Assembly: GCF_009905375.1 (NCBI RefSeq)
Contig: NC_133647.1
Coordinates: forward strand, 172,838,790-172,902,789
From: Apium graveolens
Taxonomy: Eukaryota; Streptophyta; Magnoliopsida; Apiales; Apiaceae
Direction of reading: 5' to 3'
Length of the DNA: 64,000 bases
Shown: positions 21,377 to 33,452 of the stretch, one piece after another
How the letters are laid out: every line of letters begins with the position of its first letter
Numbering within the stretch: position 1 is the stretch's first letter
Notes under the pieces: model-generated
Told to the model about the DNA's origin: nothing
The model's database searches: none
Seen by the model: the letters and a program-made list of their open reading frames with translations, nothing else
Made by a program: the position numbers and the translations under genes

Positions 21377-23789
21377 ATGAGTAAGAAGGATATTGGAGTA
21401 AAAATCCCAGTTCTTGACAAAGACAGTTATCACCATTGGAAGGTGAAAATGCACCTTCATCTACTCTCCCAAGATGAAGGTTATGTAAACTACATTGAGA
21501 ATGGTCCTCACATTCCCCACAAAGTAGCCACAGTTGCTACAGCCACAATTGTTGTTGGTCAATCCATTCCAAAACCTAGAGCAGAATGGACAATGGAAGA
21601 CACAGAAGAAGTCCACAAGGATAAGAAGGCCATGAACATTTTGTTTAATGGTCTTGACAAGGATATGTTTGATAATGTGATAAATTGCACAACTGCCAAA
21701 GAGGTTTGGGACACAGTTCAGCTACTGTGTGAAGGTACAGAACAAGTAAAAGAAAACAAAATGCAGCTTCTCATTCAACAGTATGAATATTTTCATTTTG
21801 AAGAAAATGAATCTTTAAATGACACATTCAATAGATTTCAAAAGCTGTTGAATGGACTGAAGCTGTATGGTAGAGTGTACCAGGTGAAGGATTCAAATCT
21901 TAAATTTTTAAGATCCTTGCCAAAGGAATGGAAACCCATGACTGTCTCCTTGAGAAACTCTCAAGATTATAAGGACTTCACTCTTGAAAGATTATATGGA
22001 ATCTTGAAGACTTATGAACTAGAGCTGGAACAGGATGAGGTATTGGAGAAGGGAAGAAAGAAAGGAGGTTCAGTTGCCTTGGTAGCTGAAAATGAGAAAG
22101 AATGCAGACAAGAGACTGTGAGATCAACATTAAACTCCAAAGATGGCACAAGCAAATCAGAATCAAGCAAGGGTAAGGAGCAAGTTGCTGAGAATGAAGA
22201 CAACTCCAGCCAAGATGACTCTGATGGTATTGATGAGCATCTTGCATTTCTGTCCAGAAGATTTGCAAAGATGAAATTTAAGAAAAACACTAGAGCCACT
22301 AAACCTCATAAGAACATGGTGGACAAATCTAAGTTCAAGTGTTTCAATTGTGGTATAAGTGGACACTTTGCAAGTGAGTGCAGAAAGCCAACTTCTGAAA
22401 AGAAGAAATTTGACCAAGTAGATTACAAAAAGAAATATTTTGATCTGCTCAAGCAAAAGGAGAAGGCTTTCATTACTCAAGAAAAAGACTGGGCAACTGA
22501 TGAGAAGAAGAGGATGAAGATGTGGAATATGTCAACTTGGCTCTCATTGCTGATTCTGAGGAAAATGAAGTTAGTTCATCAAGCAACCAGGTAATCACTA
22601 CTGATTTAACACAGCTTACTAAAGAAGAGTGCAATGATGCTTTTAATGACATGTCTACTGAATTGTATCACTTGCGTGTGTCTCTTAAATCTCTTGCTAA
22701 AGAAAATAGTAGGATTAAAGAGAACAATCTATTTTTAAGTAATAGAAAGCTGTATTAGAAGATAAGTTGATTGACCTAGAGAAAACTAAGCTACATTGTA
22801 TATCTGTTGAAAATGAACTAGCTGAATCTGTTAAGAAAGTAGAAATACTTTCTAATCAATTAGAGAGAGAGCAAGAGGTGATTAAAGCCTGGAAGACATC
22901 TAGGGATGTTAGTGCTCAAATTGTCAAGGTCCAGGGAATTGAATCATTTTGTGAGACTGCCTGGGATAAAAACAAAAAGAAAATGGAATTAATTGATGGG
23001 CTGTCAACGGATGTGGAATCAACGGATGATGAAAATTATCCGTTGAAGGAAGAAAAAGAGCATCCGTTGAAGGTTCCTCAATTAAAACAGGCAGATGTTT
23101 CTAACAATGAAAAACTAAAGAAACTCAACAAAAAGTTTGGTTCAACTTCCAAGAACTTTGTCAAAGAAGAAGCAAGCACATCCAAAGATTTCAGTAAGGT
23201 GAATATAGGACACATGACCTTAGAACAGTTAAAGAATAGGCTCAAAGTGGTTGAGGATAAAAAGGAAACTAAAAGGAAATCTAATAGAAATGGGAAGGTA
23301 GGGGTTAACAAACATAACAATTACACACCTGATAAGTATGCTCCTAGAAAAAGCTGTGTGCATTGTAATAGTGTTAATCATCTATCTGCTAAATGCAAAT
23401 CTATTAAGAAAACTCCCATACCTGTACCCTCTTCCATGCCTAATATGTCTGCATCACCTCTGCATGCTATGCCTGTTATGTCTCAACAGAATCCTTATGC
23501 ACATTTTGGAAACATGCCATATTTTAACAATCCTTATCTTGCTGCATTTAGTATGCCTCAAATGCCATACAATATGCCTATGTGGAATAACATGTTTGCA
23601 CAATCCATGCCTTATCAAATTCCAAATGTGCTAAATAATTCTGTGACTAACCCTACACCTCAACCAACTACATCTAAGATTAAGGTTGACTCAAAGTTAC
23701 CTAAGTCTAAAGATGCAGGAGGAATGAAGTCTAGGAGAAAGGCTAACATGAATGGACCCAAGGAAACTTGGGTACCAAAATCAACTTGA
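21377..23789 (+). pseudogene. gag of element A (two frameshifts)
   Basis: Starts at ATG 21377. The first 375 or so codons form a copia Gag with a DSYHHWKVKM segment, LCEGTEQVKENK and a CCHC knuckle (CFNCGISGHFASEC, about residue 325). A frameshift near 22500-22510, in a GA-rich run, moves the true frame to the open stretch reaching 22757. A second near 22755 moves it to the stretch 22767-23789. The C-terminal part has a coiled-coil-like region (VENELAESVKKVEILSNQLE), a second knuckle (CVHCNSVNHLSAKC) and a Met/Pro/Asn-rich tail ending WVPKST. Four copies of the TCAACGGAT word lie at 23004-23070. Full length would be roughly 800 residues, long for Gag but similar to B2. Confidence 0.85.
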
Positions 23790-23802
23790 TTGATTTTATG
23801 GT

Positions 23803-26800
23803 GTGCAGGGAAACAGAAGAAATCTATGGTACTTGGACAGTGGTTGTTCAAGACACATGACAGGAGATTTCTCCCTGCTCACAGAGTTTAAGGAGAGAGC
23901 TGGCCCTAGCATAACCTTTGGAGATGACAGCAAAGGGTTTACTATGGGATATGGCTTGATTTCAACAAGGAATGTCATCATTGATGAAGTTGCATTAGTT
24001 GATGGTCTCAAGCACAACTTACTGAGCATCAGTCAACTATGTGATAGAGGGAATACAATTTCCTTCAATTCTGAAGCCTGTGTTGTCACCAGTAAGAAAG
24101 ACAACAAAGTGGTTCTAACTGGAGTTAGAAAAGGAAATGTGTACATAGCTGACTTCAACTCTACTGATGCAGAATCTATTACTTGTCTCTTCAGCAAAGC
24201 AAGTCCAGTTGAAAGTTGGTTGTGGCACAAGAAGCTATCCCATTTGAATTTCAAGACAATGAATGATCTAGTCAAAAAGGACTTAGTTAGAGGAATTCCT
24301 CTTGTTGAATTCTCAAGGGATGGTTTGTGTGATGCTTGTCAGAAAGGCAAACAAAGGAAAGCATCATTCAAAAAGAAGCTTGAAACAACAATTGATGAAC
24401 CATTACAGCTGCTACATATGGATTTGTTTGGACCAGTCAATGTATTGTCAATTGCAAGAAAAAGATATTGCTTAGTGATTGTAGATGATTTCTCAAAGTT
24501 TTCATGGGTCTATTTTCTTGGATCAAAGGATGAAGCAAGTGAAATCATTATCAATCACATCAGGCAAGTCAATAATCATCCTGACTTGAAGGTTAGGAAT
24601 ATCAGGAGTGACAATGGAACTGAGTTCAAGAATTTGACAATGAGGTTGTTCTGTGAAGAAAATGGAATCATGCATGAGTTCTCAGCTCCAAGAACACCTC
24701 AACAAAATGGGGTAGTTGAAAGAAAGAACAGATCTTTAATTGAGGCTGCTAGAACAATGCTTGAAGAATCAAAGTTACCAACATATTTCTGGGCTGAAGC
24801 TGTTAATTGTGCCTGCTACACTCAGAATATTTCTTTGATCAATCAAGTTAAAGGCATGACTCCTTATCAGTTGTTCAAGAGAAGAAAACCAACTCTAAAC
24901 TTTCTTCATGTCTTTGGATGTAAATGCTTTATACTGAGAAATCAATCTGACCATAAAGGGAAGTTTGATGCAAAGGCTGATGAAGGAATATTTGTTGGTT
25001 ACTCAGCTGGAAAATCTTATAGGGTCTACAATCTAAGAACCAATATTGTTATGGAATCTGTGCATGTTGTGTTTGATGATAAAAAGATTGATGGACTAAC
25101 AGATGAGGGACACCATGAGAGACTTAAATTTGACAACATTGAGATATATTGTGATGATAGTGAAGAGGAGACTGATGGAGATGACACTTCAAAAGGGATT
25201 CAAAACATGCCCTTGGATAATGCACAAAATTCTGCATCCGTTGATAGAGGCAATGCAGTATCCGTTGAAAGACATAGTGCATCATCCGTTGAAGTACAAA
25301 ATGAAGCATCCGTTGATCATAGTTCATCAACGGATAATCAATTTACATCATCAGTTGATAGAACTCCAAGTTCCCTGCAAAGGACCAACAACTCAGGGGG
25401 AGTTTCAACTAATCAACACTCTGTCTCACATCATGACAATACTGAGGCCACTTCATCTAGAGTATATCTTCCACCTCAAAGGAAATGGACCAAGAATCAT
25501 CCCTTTGAACTGATCATTGGTAATGCATCATCTAAAGTGCAAACAAGAAAAGCTACTCAAGATGAATGTCTATACAGTAGTTTTCTATCTCAGGAGGAAC
25601 CTAAGAAAGTGGAAGAAGCTTTATTGGATCCAGATTGGATATTAGCTATGCAGGAAGAGCTGAACCAATTTGAGAGAAACAAAGTTTGGAAGCTGGTACC
25701 CAAACCAAAGAACAAGAGTCCTATTGACACAAAATGGGTATTCAGAAACAAGATAGATGAAAATGGCATTGTCATAAGGAATAAAGCCAGATTGGTTGCT
25801 AAAGGCTATTCTCAACAAGAGGGAATAGATTTTGATGAGACATATGCTCCTGTTGCAAGACTTGAAGCCATCAGAATTTTTCTAGCCTATGCAGCCCATG
25901 CCAATTTCAAAGTCTATCAAATGGATGTCAAGAGTGCATTTCTAAATGGGAAATTGGAGGAAGAAGTTTATGTAAGTCAACCTCCAGGGTTTGAAGATTC
26001 AAATTTTCCAGACTATGTGTATTATCTGTTGAAAGCACTCTATGGACTGAAGCAAGCACCTAGAGCCTGGTATGAAACCTTATCAAAATTCCTTTTGGAG
26101 AATCACTTCACTAGAGGTACTGTTGATAAAACTCTCTTCTTTAGGAATGTTAATGGCTCTAGTATACTTGTTCAAATTTATGTAGATGACATAATATTTG
26201 GATCTACAGATGATAAGCTTTGTAAAAAGTTTGCTAAGCTAATGCAAAGTAATTATGAAATGAGCATGATGGGAGAACTAACCTATTTTCTTGGTTTACA
26301 AGTTAAACAAGTTAGTGATGGAATTTTCATTAGTCAAACTAAATATATTTATGATCTTTTAAAGAAGTTTGACTTAATAGAATGTTCATCTGCAAAAACT
26401 CCCATGGCCACTGCCACCAAACTTGAATTAAATAAGACTAAAAGGTCTGTGAACATTACAAGTTATAGAGGTATGGTTGGTTCACTTTTATATTTAACTG
26501 CCAGTAGATCAGATATAATGTTTTCTACATGTCTCTGTGCTAGATTTCAAGCTGACCCTAAAGAATCTCACTTAGTAGCTATTAAAAGAATTTTCAGATA
26601 TCTCAAGGGGACTCCAAATCTAGGAATTTGGTACCCTAGAGAATCTGGTTTTGATCTAATTGGCTACTCAGATGCAGACTATGCAGGTTGCAAAATAGAC
26701 AGGAAAAGTACAACAGGCTCCTGCCAATTCCTGGGAAACAAGCTTGTATCATGGTTTAGCAAAAAGCAAAATTCAGTCTCTACTTCTACAGCTGAGGCTG

Positions 26801-27123
26801 AATACATTGCTGCTGGAAGTTGCTGCTCTCAAGTGTTATGGATGAGGAATCAGCTCCTTGATTATGGACTACATGTTGATAGCATTCCTATTTTTTGTGA
26901 CAACACAAGTGCCATAGCCATAACAGAGAATCCTGTGCAGCACTCAAGGACCAAGCACATTGATATCAAGTACCACTTCATTAGGGAACATGTGATGAAA
27001 GGTACAGTGGAACTTCATTTTGTTCCAAGTGAACAACAAATTGCAGACATATTTACCATGCCACTTGATGAATCAACATTCACAAGATTGGTAAGTGAGC
27101 TAGGTATGCTTAATTACTCTTAA
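23803..27123 (+). CDS. pol of element A: protease, integrase, reverse transcriptase, RNase H
   Basis: 1106 codons, open throughout. Domains by residue: aspartic protease LDSGCS at 11-16; GAG-pre-integrase [10 protein letters not shown] near 141; integrase core with D near 207 (HMDLFGP), D near 270 (DNGTEF) and E near 306 (VVERKNR); a variable linker about 430-580; reverse transcriptase from about 600 (KWVFRNK) with YVDD at 793-796; RNase H at about 953-1060 ([17 protein letters not shown]). The frame has no ATG at its beginning. It opens 13 nt after the gag stop and in a different frame, just after 'ggtgtgcag', which resembles a splice acceptor. Translation must depend on splicing, frameshifting or re-initiation. 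The integrase-RT linker holds five TCAACGGAT words (25236-25335). Confidence 0.93.
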   Translation: MQGNRRNLWYLDSGCSRHMTGDFSLLTEFKERAGPSITFGDDSKGFTMGYGLISTRNVIIDEVALVDGLKHNLLSISQLCDRGNTISFNSEACVVTSKKDNKVVLTGVRKGNVYIADFNSTDAESITCLFSKASPVESWLWHKKLSHLNFKTMNDLVKKDLVRGIPLVEFSRDGLCDACQKGKQRKASFKKKLETTIDEPLQLLHMDLFGPVNVLSIARKRYCLVIVDDFSKFSWVYFLGSKDEASEIIINHIRQVNNHPDLKVRNIRSDNGTEFKNLTMRLFCEENGIMHEFSAPRTPQQNGVVERKNRSLIEAARTMLEESKLPTYFWAEAVNCACYTQNISLINQVKGMTPYQLFKRRKPTLNFLHVFGCKCFILRNQSDHKGKFDAKADEGIFVGYSAGKSYRVYNLRTNIVMESVHVVFDDKKIDGLTDEGHHERLKFDNIEIYCDDSEEETDGDDTSKGIQNMPLDNAQNSASVDRGNAVSVERHSASSVEVQNEASVDHSSSTDNQFTSSVDRTPSSLQRTNNSGGVSTNQHSVSHHDNTEATSSRVYLPPQRKWTKNHPFELIIGNASSKVQTRKATQDECLYSSFLSQEEPKKVEEALLDPDWILAMQEELNQFERNKVWKLVPKPKNKSPIDTKWVFRNKIDENGIVIRNKARLVAKGYSQQEGIDFDETYAPVARLEAIRIFLAYAAHANFKVYQMDVKSAFLNGKLEEEVYVSQPPGFEDSNFPDYVYYLLKALYGLKQAPRAWYETLSKFLLENHFTRGTVDKTLFFRNVNGSSILVQIYVDDIIFGSTDDKLCKKFAKLMQSNYEMSMMGELTYFLGLQVKQVSDGIFISQTKYIYDLLKKFDLIECSSAKTPMATATKLELNKTKRSVNITSYRGMVGSLLYLTASRSDIMFSTCLCARFQADPKESHLVAIKRIFRYLKGTPNLGIWYPRESGFDLIGYSDADYAGCKIDRKSTTGSCQFLGNKLVSWFSKKQNSVSTSTAEAEYIAAGSCCSQVLWMRNQLLDYGLHVDSIPIFCDNTSAIAITENPVQHSRTKHIDIKYHFIREHVMKGTVELHFVPSEQQIADIFTMPLDESTFTRLVSELGMLNYS

Positions 27124-27677
27124 AATTCATGTCCTCATTGCAATTTGAATTGAAGCCTGAAATGTATTAGCTGCAAGAACAAATTTGAGTTTTAACATAG
27201 ATTATTCCATCAACGGATATTCCCTATCCGTTGAAAGTCAAAATTGTTCTGTCAACGGATGTTCATTATCCGTTGAAAGTCATATACATTTCTGGAATTT
27301 TTATCCTTCAACGGATAAAACTGAAGTGCTCTTCAACGGATGACAGTTTACCTTATCCGTTGAAATATCACATCAGTCGATTCAAGTGTTTCACAGCCGT
27401 TGATTCTATTGTCTTAACCGCTGATACTCATACATACAGCTGTATGTATTTGTTTTAAAGGTAGTTTTTAGAATACTTACAGTTTATTCTTAAACGGCTG
27501 AAATTCACTTACACATATTTATTGTTTAATCTCTTATTTATTTTTTTTAATTTGAGAAAGTATATAAGCCCTTCTGATTTTTCATTTTTACTTTACGCTT
27601 TCTTGAAATTTCAAAGCTTTTACCATTTTCTCTCTGCAAAACCTTCAAGTTATTCTCTGCAATTTCTACTCACAACA
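27124..27677 (+). other. pol-ORF3 spacer of element A with motif pairs
   Basis: Noncoding. It carries seven copies of TCAACGGAT in both orientations between 27209 and 27365, several arranged as inverted pairs (for example 27209/27225 and 27252/27268) that could fold as stems. The region just before ORF3 is T-rich, like a leader. Confidence 0.8.
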
Positions 27678-30600
27678 ATGGCACCAGTAGTAAAGATTAT
27701 GTCTCAATCCGGGTTCATCTATGAGAAGAACAATTTCATAGATTTGGTAAAAAAGAATGAAGCCCACTCAGATTATCACAAAATGATGGATTTCATCAAA
27801 AACTGTAAACTTAGCTATGCAATGCTGGAAGCCCCAACGATTTACTGTGAAGTAGTTGAGGAGATTTGGACATCTGCTGAGTTCAACTCCATAGATATGA
27901 CTATCTCCTTCACTCTCAAAGGTAAAAATCACTGTGTTAACTGTGATGACTTACTAGCATGTTTTAAATTACCTGAGAACAATGCCATGACACCACACAC
28001 TGATAATGATGTATCCAGCATGTTAGATTCCATAGGTTATTCTCTTAACTCTGCTAGTTTAGGGAGTATTAGAAGAAAAGGCCTTAGGAAAGAATGGAGT
28101 TTTCTTGGGGATGCCTTTATCAAGGTTTTCTCTGGGAAAATTAGCAATTTTGATGCCATAACTTCATCTCTTGTTAATATGCTCTATATGCTTGTTTCTG
28201 ATATGTATTTTAATTTTAGCAACTATATTATGCTAGAATTGGGTACTAGATTAGGTAACAAAGCTAATAGACCTAATAACATCTATTATGCTAGATTCTT
28301 TATGTTATTGGCTAACCATGTTGCTGAAGGTTTGGTCATTACGAATGAGAATAATAAACTCAAGTGCTAGGCATAAGAGAAAAGAGTTCTTGCGGATTTA
28401 TTGAGAATGGATCTCAACAGCAGTGTGCCATTGGTATATTTACCAATCATGAATGCACCACAGGTAGGTGAGGTAATTGCTTCTACAACTCCTACTTCTT
28501 GCAACCCCTCTATTTCTTTATCTTCTGGTGTGGCCATGGAATCTGTGACAATGCCCCAACAGATTCCTACTAAGGTCACCAAAACTAAACTTTCAAAATC
28601 AAAGACAAAGAAAACCACCTCTGTTGTTTCTCAAAAGACAACAGTTGTAACACCTACCATTAACCCTGAGGAGAGTGAACAGGGTGTGAGTGGTGAGGGG
28701 AGGGGTAAACATCAAAGAAACCCCCAGGATAAGGAAGGAGAGAAAAGTGCTTCCCAAGCTAGCCAAGCCACAGTTTCTCAAAAAGCTGTGGTGGTTGAAA
28801 AGGTTACTAGCATATCCCTAGCTGCATCCTCCCAAAAGGATGTAACTATTGAAAATAGTTCCCAACCAGGAACACACAAACGAGGGAGGGACACTAAAGC
28901 CAAACACTCACCAACAAAAGCCTTTATTAGAAGAAAGAGAGCTAGAACCCAATCTTTTGCACAGGGTGCACACACTGCACAGATACATCCATCTGTATCT
29001 ATGCCTTCTCAAACTCAGTTTGATGTGGCTCCAACAAATGTGGAGTCACAGCCCCATTCTCTCACAATTAACACACATCAATCACCACACACTTCTTCAC
29101 CATCTCTAGATGTGGATATGTTATTCCCATCAATTCCTGATTCTCCCTCTTTACAACTCAGGGAGGAGCCCCACTCAAATACAGGTGATCATCATCTTTT
29201 AGATGATTTGTTGGATCACCCGCAAATTCTTTCAGATGTAATTGAAGGATCTGTGTCACCAAAACTCATATCAATCTACACAGATTCAACAGTTATATCA
29301 CTTTCAATTTCTACTTCTTTTCCTTCTTCAACGGATATCACTCATCCGTTGACAAGTGGTTGTTCTTCAACGGATAAGCTTAACAGCAGTTATCCGTTGA
29401 TACCATCAGTTTCACCTTCAACGGCTATTCCTCATCCGTTGATAGTCTCTACACACACAACTGAAACAATTCCAAGTGTAGAAGACTTGATTATTGTACA
29501 ATCACTTCTAGGACTGAGGGAAGGGAGTGACAATTTGAGTGAGAGGCTGGGTTGCTCCCAGGCAAAAGGAGAGATTGAGAGCTCAAATATGCATGCTATT
29601 TCTTCCAGCATGGCAAAAGTAAGTGAGAGGAGTACCACCTTAGTAGGTGAAGGTGAGGGAGTGAGTTGTGTGAGCCAGGGGGAGCCCCTGATGCAAGAAC
29701 ATAGAGAAAATGAGAGAAAGGCAGGTACAGCAGATATAAGGATGGATCCAGCCATTGCTAGTGAGTCAATGATTGTGAATGATGCTGAAAAGGAAAGACA
29801 ATTTCAGCAACATTACAAAGCTGTAATTGATAACATTTCCTTGGATGCTGACACTTTTACTCATCCTGTTTCAGCCTATCAAGTATTGGCTGCACAGGGC
29901 AATGTGGAGGCAGAAAAGACATTACATCTAGTACATACAACAGCATCTCTTCAAAGGGACAAAACTGCTATTAACAAGATGCCTTCAACAGCTGGTGAGT
30001 CATTTGAAGAATTTGGAGTAAATTCTGATGACGATGACTTTGTTTCTTCTGATGGAAGCATGAACTTAGGGGGAGATGAAGGCCCTAGTTCTATTCCAAA
30101 TCTACCTGAATGGGCCTTCACAAAGGAGTCTACAACAGGGCAATTCAATGTCTCCTTAGTCAAACAAATCAGTACTATCAAACAGGCCATTCAGAAAACT
30201 TCTCATGCTGGTACAAAGGCTATCCTTACAGCTCACTTGGACTCACTGCATCTCATGAAGTTGCAGCAAGTAAGACAGAATCTGAGTGTGGATGAACTCA
30301 GAAAGGATATTGCTGACTTGAAATCCTACAATTCTGAAAAATTGGATTCAGTCATGCCCTTTGGTACAATGCAGGACATTTTGTTGAGATTGAAAAAGGA
30401 ATCACATACTGAAAAGAGGTTGGACAAATTGGAAGACAGAGTTCAAGTTATTGAAGATTCTGTGGCCACCATTCTTCACAACCAACAATCTCAAACAAAT
30501 CTACTTATGCAGCTGGCAAAAGCACAGGGCTTGACCCATCTCCTTGATGATAACAAAAAGGGGGAGAGTAAAAGGGAAGGGGAAGGAGAGCCATCTACAA

Positions 30601-32207
30601 AAATCCAAATATCTAAAGTGCTAGTTCCTGCTATCACTACTTCTCCAATCATTCAAATCAAAGGAAAGCCTGATGGAATTGATTTAATCCAGCTAGCAGC
30701 AGCTGAAATTCAGGTGAAAGAGCAAAGGAGAAGAATTGATGAAAGGATGCAACAACTGTTTGGCTCAACACAAGATAAATCAATATCTGTGAAACATAGC
30801 ACAAAGGTTGAACCAATAAATATGGAGCACAAGCCAGAAAGGAGAAATAAGGTTGGAGAGACTTCTTTCAAGAATCTAAAACCTATGGTTCTCAAGCCCA
30901 ACACCAGATCCAGCAAGGACTCTACAAAGAACCCTCTAGACTTTGCTCAGATGAAAGAAGTGGACTTTCCTCTTCCAAAGCCTGATGAAGACAAATTTTT
31001 GGGTACAAGCATCACAAAACACAAGGAGAACATGGATGAGGCAGTAAGGAGAAACATGGCTATTATCTTTAGAGAGGGAAAGAGAATATGTGTGATGCAA
31101 GGACATCCCAAATTCTCAATAGCCAAGAGGGAAGAAACCAAAAGGTTAAAGAAAGAAGCTGAAAAACTCAAGGCTGACAAAAGAGCACAAGCAAAGCTTG
31201 AACAAAAGCTAAAGTCAAGTCTAGTTGAAAATGAGAAAGGAATTGAAGTCAGGGGTGAAGACAAGATTGCAAACTTAGATGAGGTTTTTGGGAGTATATT
31301 TGGTGAAAGCATGGAGGAAAAAGAGGAATGGCAGAAGGGAAACAGAAGAAAGGCCAAGGCACATAGAAGGAGTGAAGGCAACACTGAAGAAACTAAATCT
31401 CTACCTTCCATACCTGAACCCTTTGTTGCTGATCCCACTATAAACATCCATGGTGAACCAATCATCCCAAAAGAGGAACCTATTGATTGGGACACCATCA
31501 ATTTGCCTACCTTTTTAACCACTCTTCCACTACCAAAGAAACAGAAAGGAAAATCCAAATCTACACCTCCCCTAAACTCTAAGAAATTCACTCAAAAACA
31601 TAAACCTAACCCTAAGCCACCCATTTCTAAAGATGATTATGTTCACATCAGTGACATAAAAGAAATTTCAGACATTGAACTTTATCTGGATGATCTGGAG
31701 GATGTAAGGGGAATTGCTGCTTACAGACAGCTACCAGAGAGATTGGTGTTCAGATATAAAGGAGCTGGGGAAAGAACATGGCCTCTCTACAGGATTCTGA
31801 ATGAAGGCTACTCTACCTTGATCAGAGTCTTTTCAGCCATACAAAAGGATTTTGGCTTTACCAGGACTTCCAAGACTGAAATTCTCAACAAGATTGCCAA
31901 CATAAGGAAAACATGGAGGGAGCCCAATGCTTTGCCCAGAACCTTACTCATTCAAGAAAGGGGAACTACAATTCACAAATCACCTCATTGGTTGATGGAA
32001 TTCAGAGATGATAAAGGAGTCAGAAGATTTTTCAGACTTGAAGACCAAATCAAGATTGCCAGCAATGAAACTCTCAAAGAAATGCAATCTAAGTTGGATA
32101 TCAGTGATGAAGATGAAGCTGAATTCTTCAGACAACTCCAACTCCAAATTGAGGAAAATGACAAAGGGCTAGGAAAGAAAACCAGGGATCAAAGAAGAAA
32201 AAGATGA
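27678..32207 (+). pseudogene. ORF3 of element A, very long third ORF (two in-frame stops)
   Basis: I chose ATG 27678 (MAPVVKIM) because B2 ORF3 starts in the same way (MAPKDLIF); the open frame upstream is leader. The frame covers 1510 codons, broken only by TAG 28368-28370 and TAA 28374-28376. Three parts are visible. The N-terminal domain of about 230 residues includes LRKEWSFLGDAFIKVFSGK and ISNFDAI, matching REWSFFFDCITKAFGNK and SNFDAI in B2. A long S/T/P-rich low-complexity middle holds six TCAACGGAT words (29325-29445) and a coiled-coil-like stretch. The C-terminal part is conserved-looking and charged (SDIKEISDIELYLDDLEDV, WREPNALPRTLL). No signal peptide, transmembrane segment or known enzyme motif is seen, so 'envelope-like' is not supported. 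Function unknown. Confidence 0.75.
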
Positions 32208-32381
32208 TTTGCTCAGGCTAGAGGAGCACCCTTGGAAACACTGTAAATCTTCAATTACCTTCTAGTACATACACTTTTGCATCACTTTTAAATTTCTACT
32301 TAGTTTCAGTTCATATATTTGTTAAGTGTTTTGTTATCATCAAGTTAACCTTGAATTTATGTCTACAATTCTTATAGACAT

Positions 32382-32395
32382 AAATAGGGGGAGAT
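32382..32395 (+). promoter_or_regulatory. Polypurine tract of element A
   Basis: aaatagggggagat lies immediately before the 3' LTR and would prime plus-strand synthesis. The gggggagat core is shared with elements B, C and the gag-only element. Confidence 0.85.
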
Positions 32396-33452
32396 TGTTA
32401 GGAATATATGTGCATTAGTTTGATGATATGTTTAACAAAACACTTAAGTAGAAATCTAGTATTTGTAGCCTCAACGGATAAGACCACTTTGGCTATCCGT
32501 TGATGGTGTAGCTTTACTTAGAAATAAGTCTAGTGTTGTAGCACATTTCAGTCTCTGAATTTGAGATATAATTCTTAAATGTTGAGGGAAATTATAAGTC
32601 ATGTTGACTACTAAAGGATATGCAGATAGGAAGGCCAATTGTAAATATTTCATGCCTTGTAATTTTGTATAAATGAAATGGTGTCAACGGATAACTTAAA
32701 GACCTTCAACGGATGAGAAACAAAGCTTCAACGGATGTCTCTAAAGCTTCAACGGATAACATCCTTCAACGGATGAGTGCATCAATGGATAGAGCTTCAA
32801 CTGCTAACACATCAACGGATAAAGCCATCAACGGATGAAGGCTTCAACGGATGTTCTGTTAAATAGCAGTTGACAAGTGGTAGTTGTACCTACAAACAGA
32901 GGCACATGGGTTGACAGAGACAACTGAGATGTGGTAGCCTATTTCAGGAACATCAGAAAAAGCAGCCGTTCTACTCTAGTATAAAGAGGCAATAGTCAAC
33001 AATGCACTGGAGTAAAATGGAGAAGAAACAAGTGGAGAACTTATTTCATTATTGTACTTTTTATCTTTGTCTTCACTTGTAAACTTGGTGATATATAAAC
33101 CAAGTAGCAGCTAGTAATTAGAGAAGAATTTTTCCAGAGCTGTTTAGAAAAATCTTGAGAAAAATTATCTAGTTTGTACTAGGATGCAGCTGTGATTAAC
33201 TTCTTGAATCACAGATTTTCTGAAATACCATCTCTGGTGGAACAACAAATCCACCAGAAAAGTTTTTAAGGTCTGTTGTGTTCTGTACTTTTGTGCTTGA
33301 ATATATATCTGTCTGTATTAGCTTAAAGCAATTCACACACTTGTTTATCTTAAACACACAGCCTTTGAAACTGCTCAAAACTTGAAAAAGTTTTGAGATT
33401 TACATTCAACCCCCCTTCTGTAAATCTCATTGTTAGTTCACTAGGAATAACA
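32396..33452 (+). repeat. 3' LTR of element A
   Basis: 1057 bp, the same length as the 5' LTR, with 8 base differences counted by eye. Seven are transitions. One changes a TCAACGGAT copy to TCAATGGAT, while another position has the canonical word where the 5' LTR has a degenerate one. Confidence 0.95.

Larger units (their letters stand above)
20259..33452 (+). mobile_element. Element A: full-length Sirevirus-like copia retrotransposon (13.2 kb)
   Basis: It has two 1057-bp LTRs with TGTTAG...AATAACA ends and a perfect 5-bp target duplication gttcg (20254-20258, 33453-33457). A tRNA-Met primer site and a polypurine tract are in the right places. Order: gag, pol (protease, integrase, reverse transcriptase, RNase H), spacer, very long third ORF. 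The LTRs differ at 8 positions by eye (0.76%), so insertion is recent, a few hundred thousand years at usual plant rates. Integrase before RT, the extra 3' ORF and the large size fit the Sirevirus-like branch of Ty1/copia. Gag and ORF3 are broken, so this copy is probably not self-sufficient. Confidence 0.93.

Noticed and set aside
27522..27677. N-terminal hydrophobic extension of element A ORF3
   Set aside because: The T-rich leader happens to be open in frame. The ATG at 27678 matches the B2 ORF3 start (MAP), so a membrane signal is not supported.
30947..31591. Minus-strand 214-codon serine/phenylalanine-rich ORF
   Set aside because: It mirrors the lysine/glutamate-rich coding strand of ORF3, a common antisense artefact.
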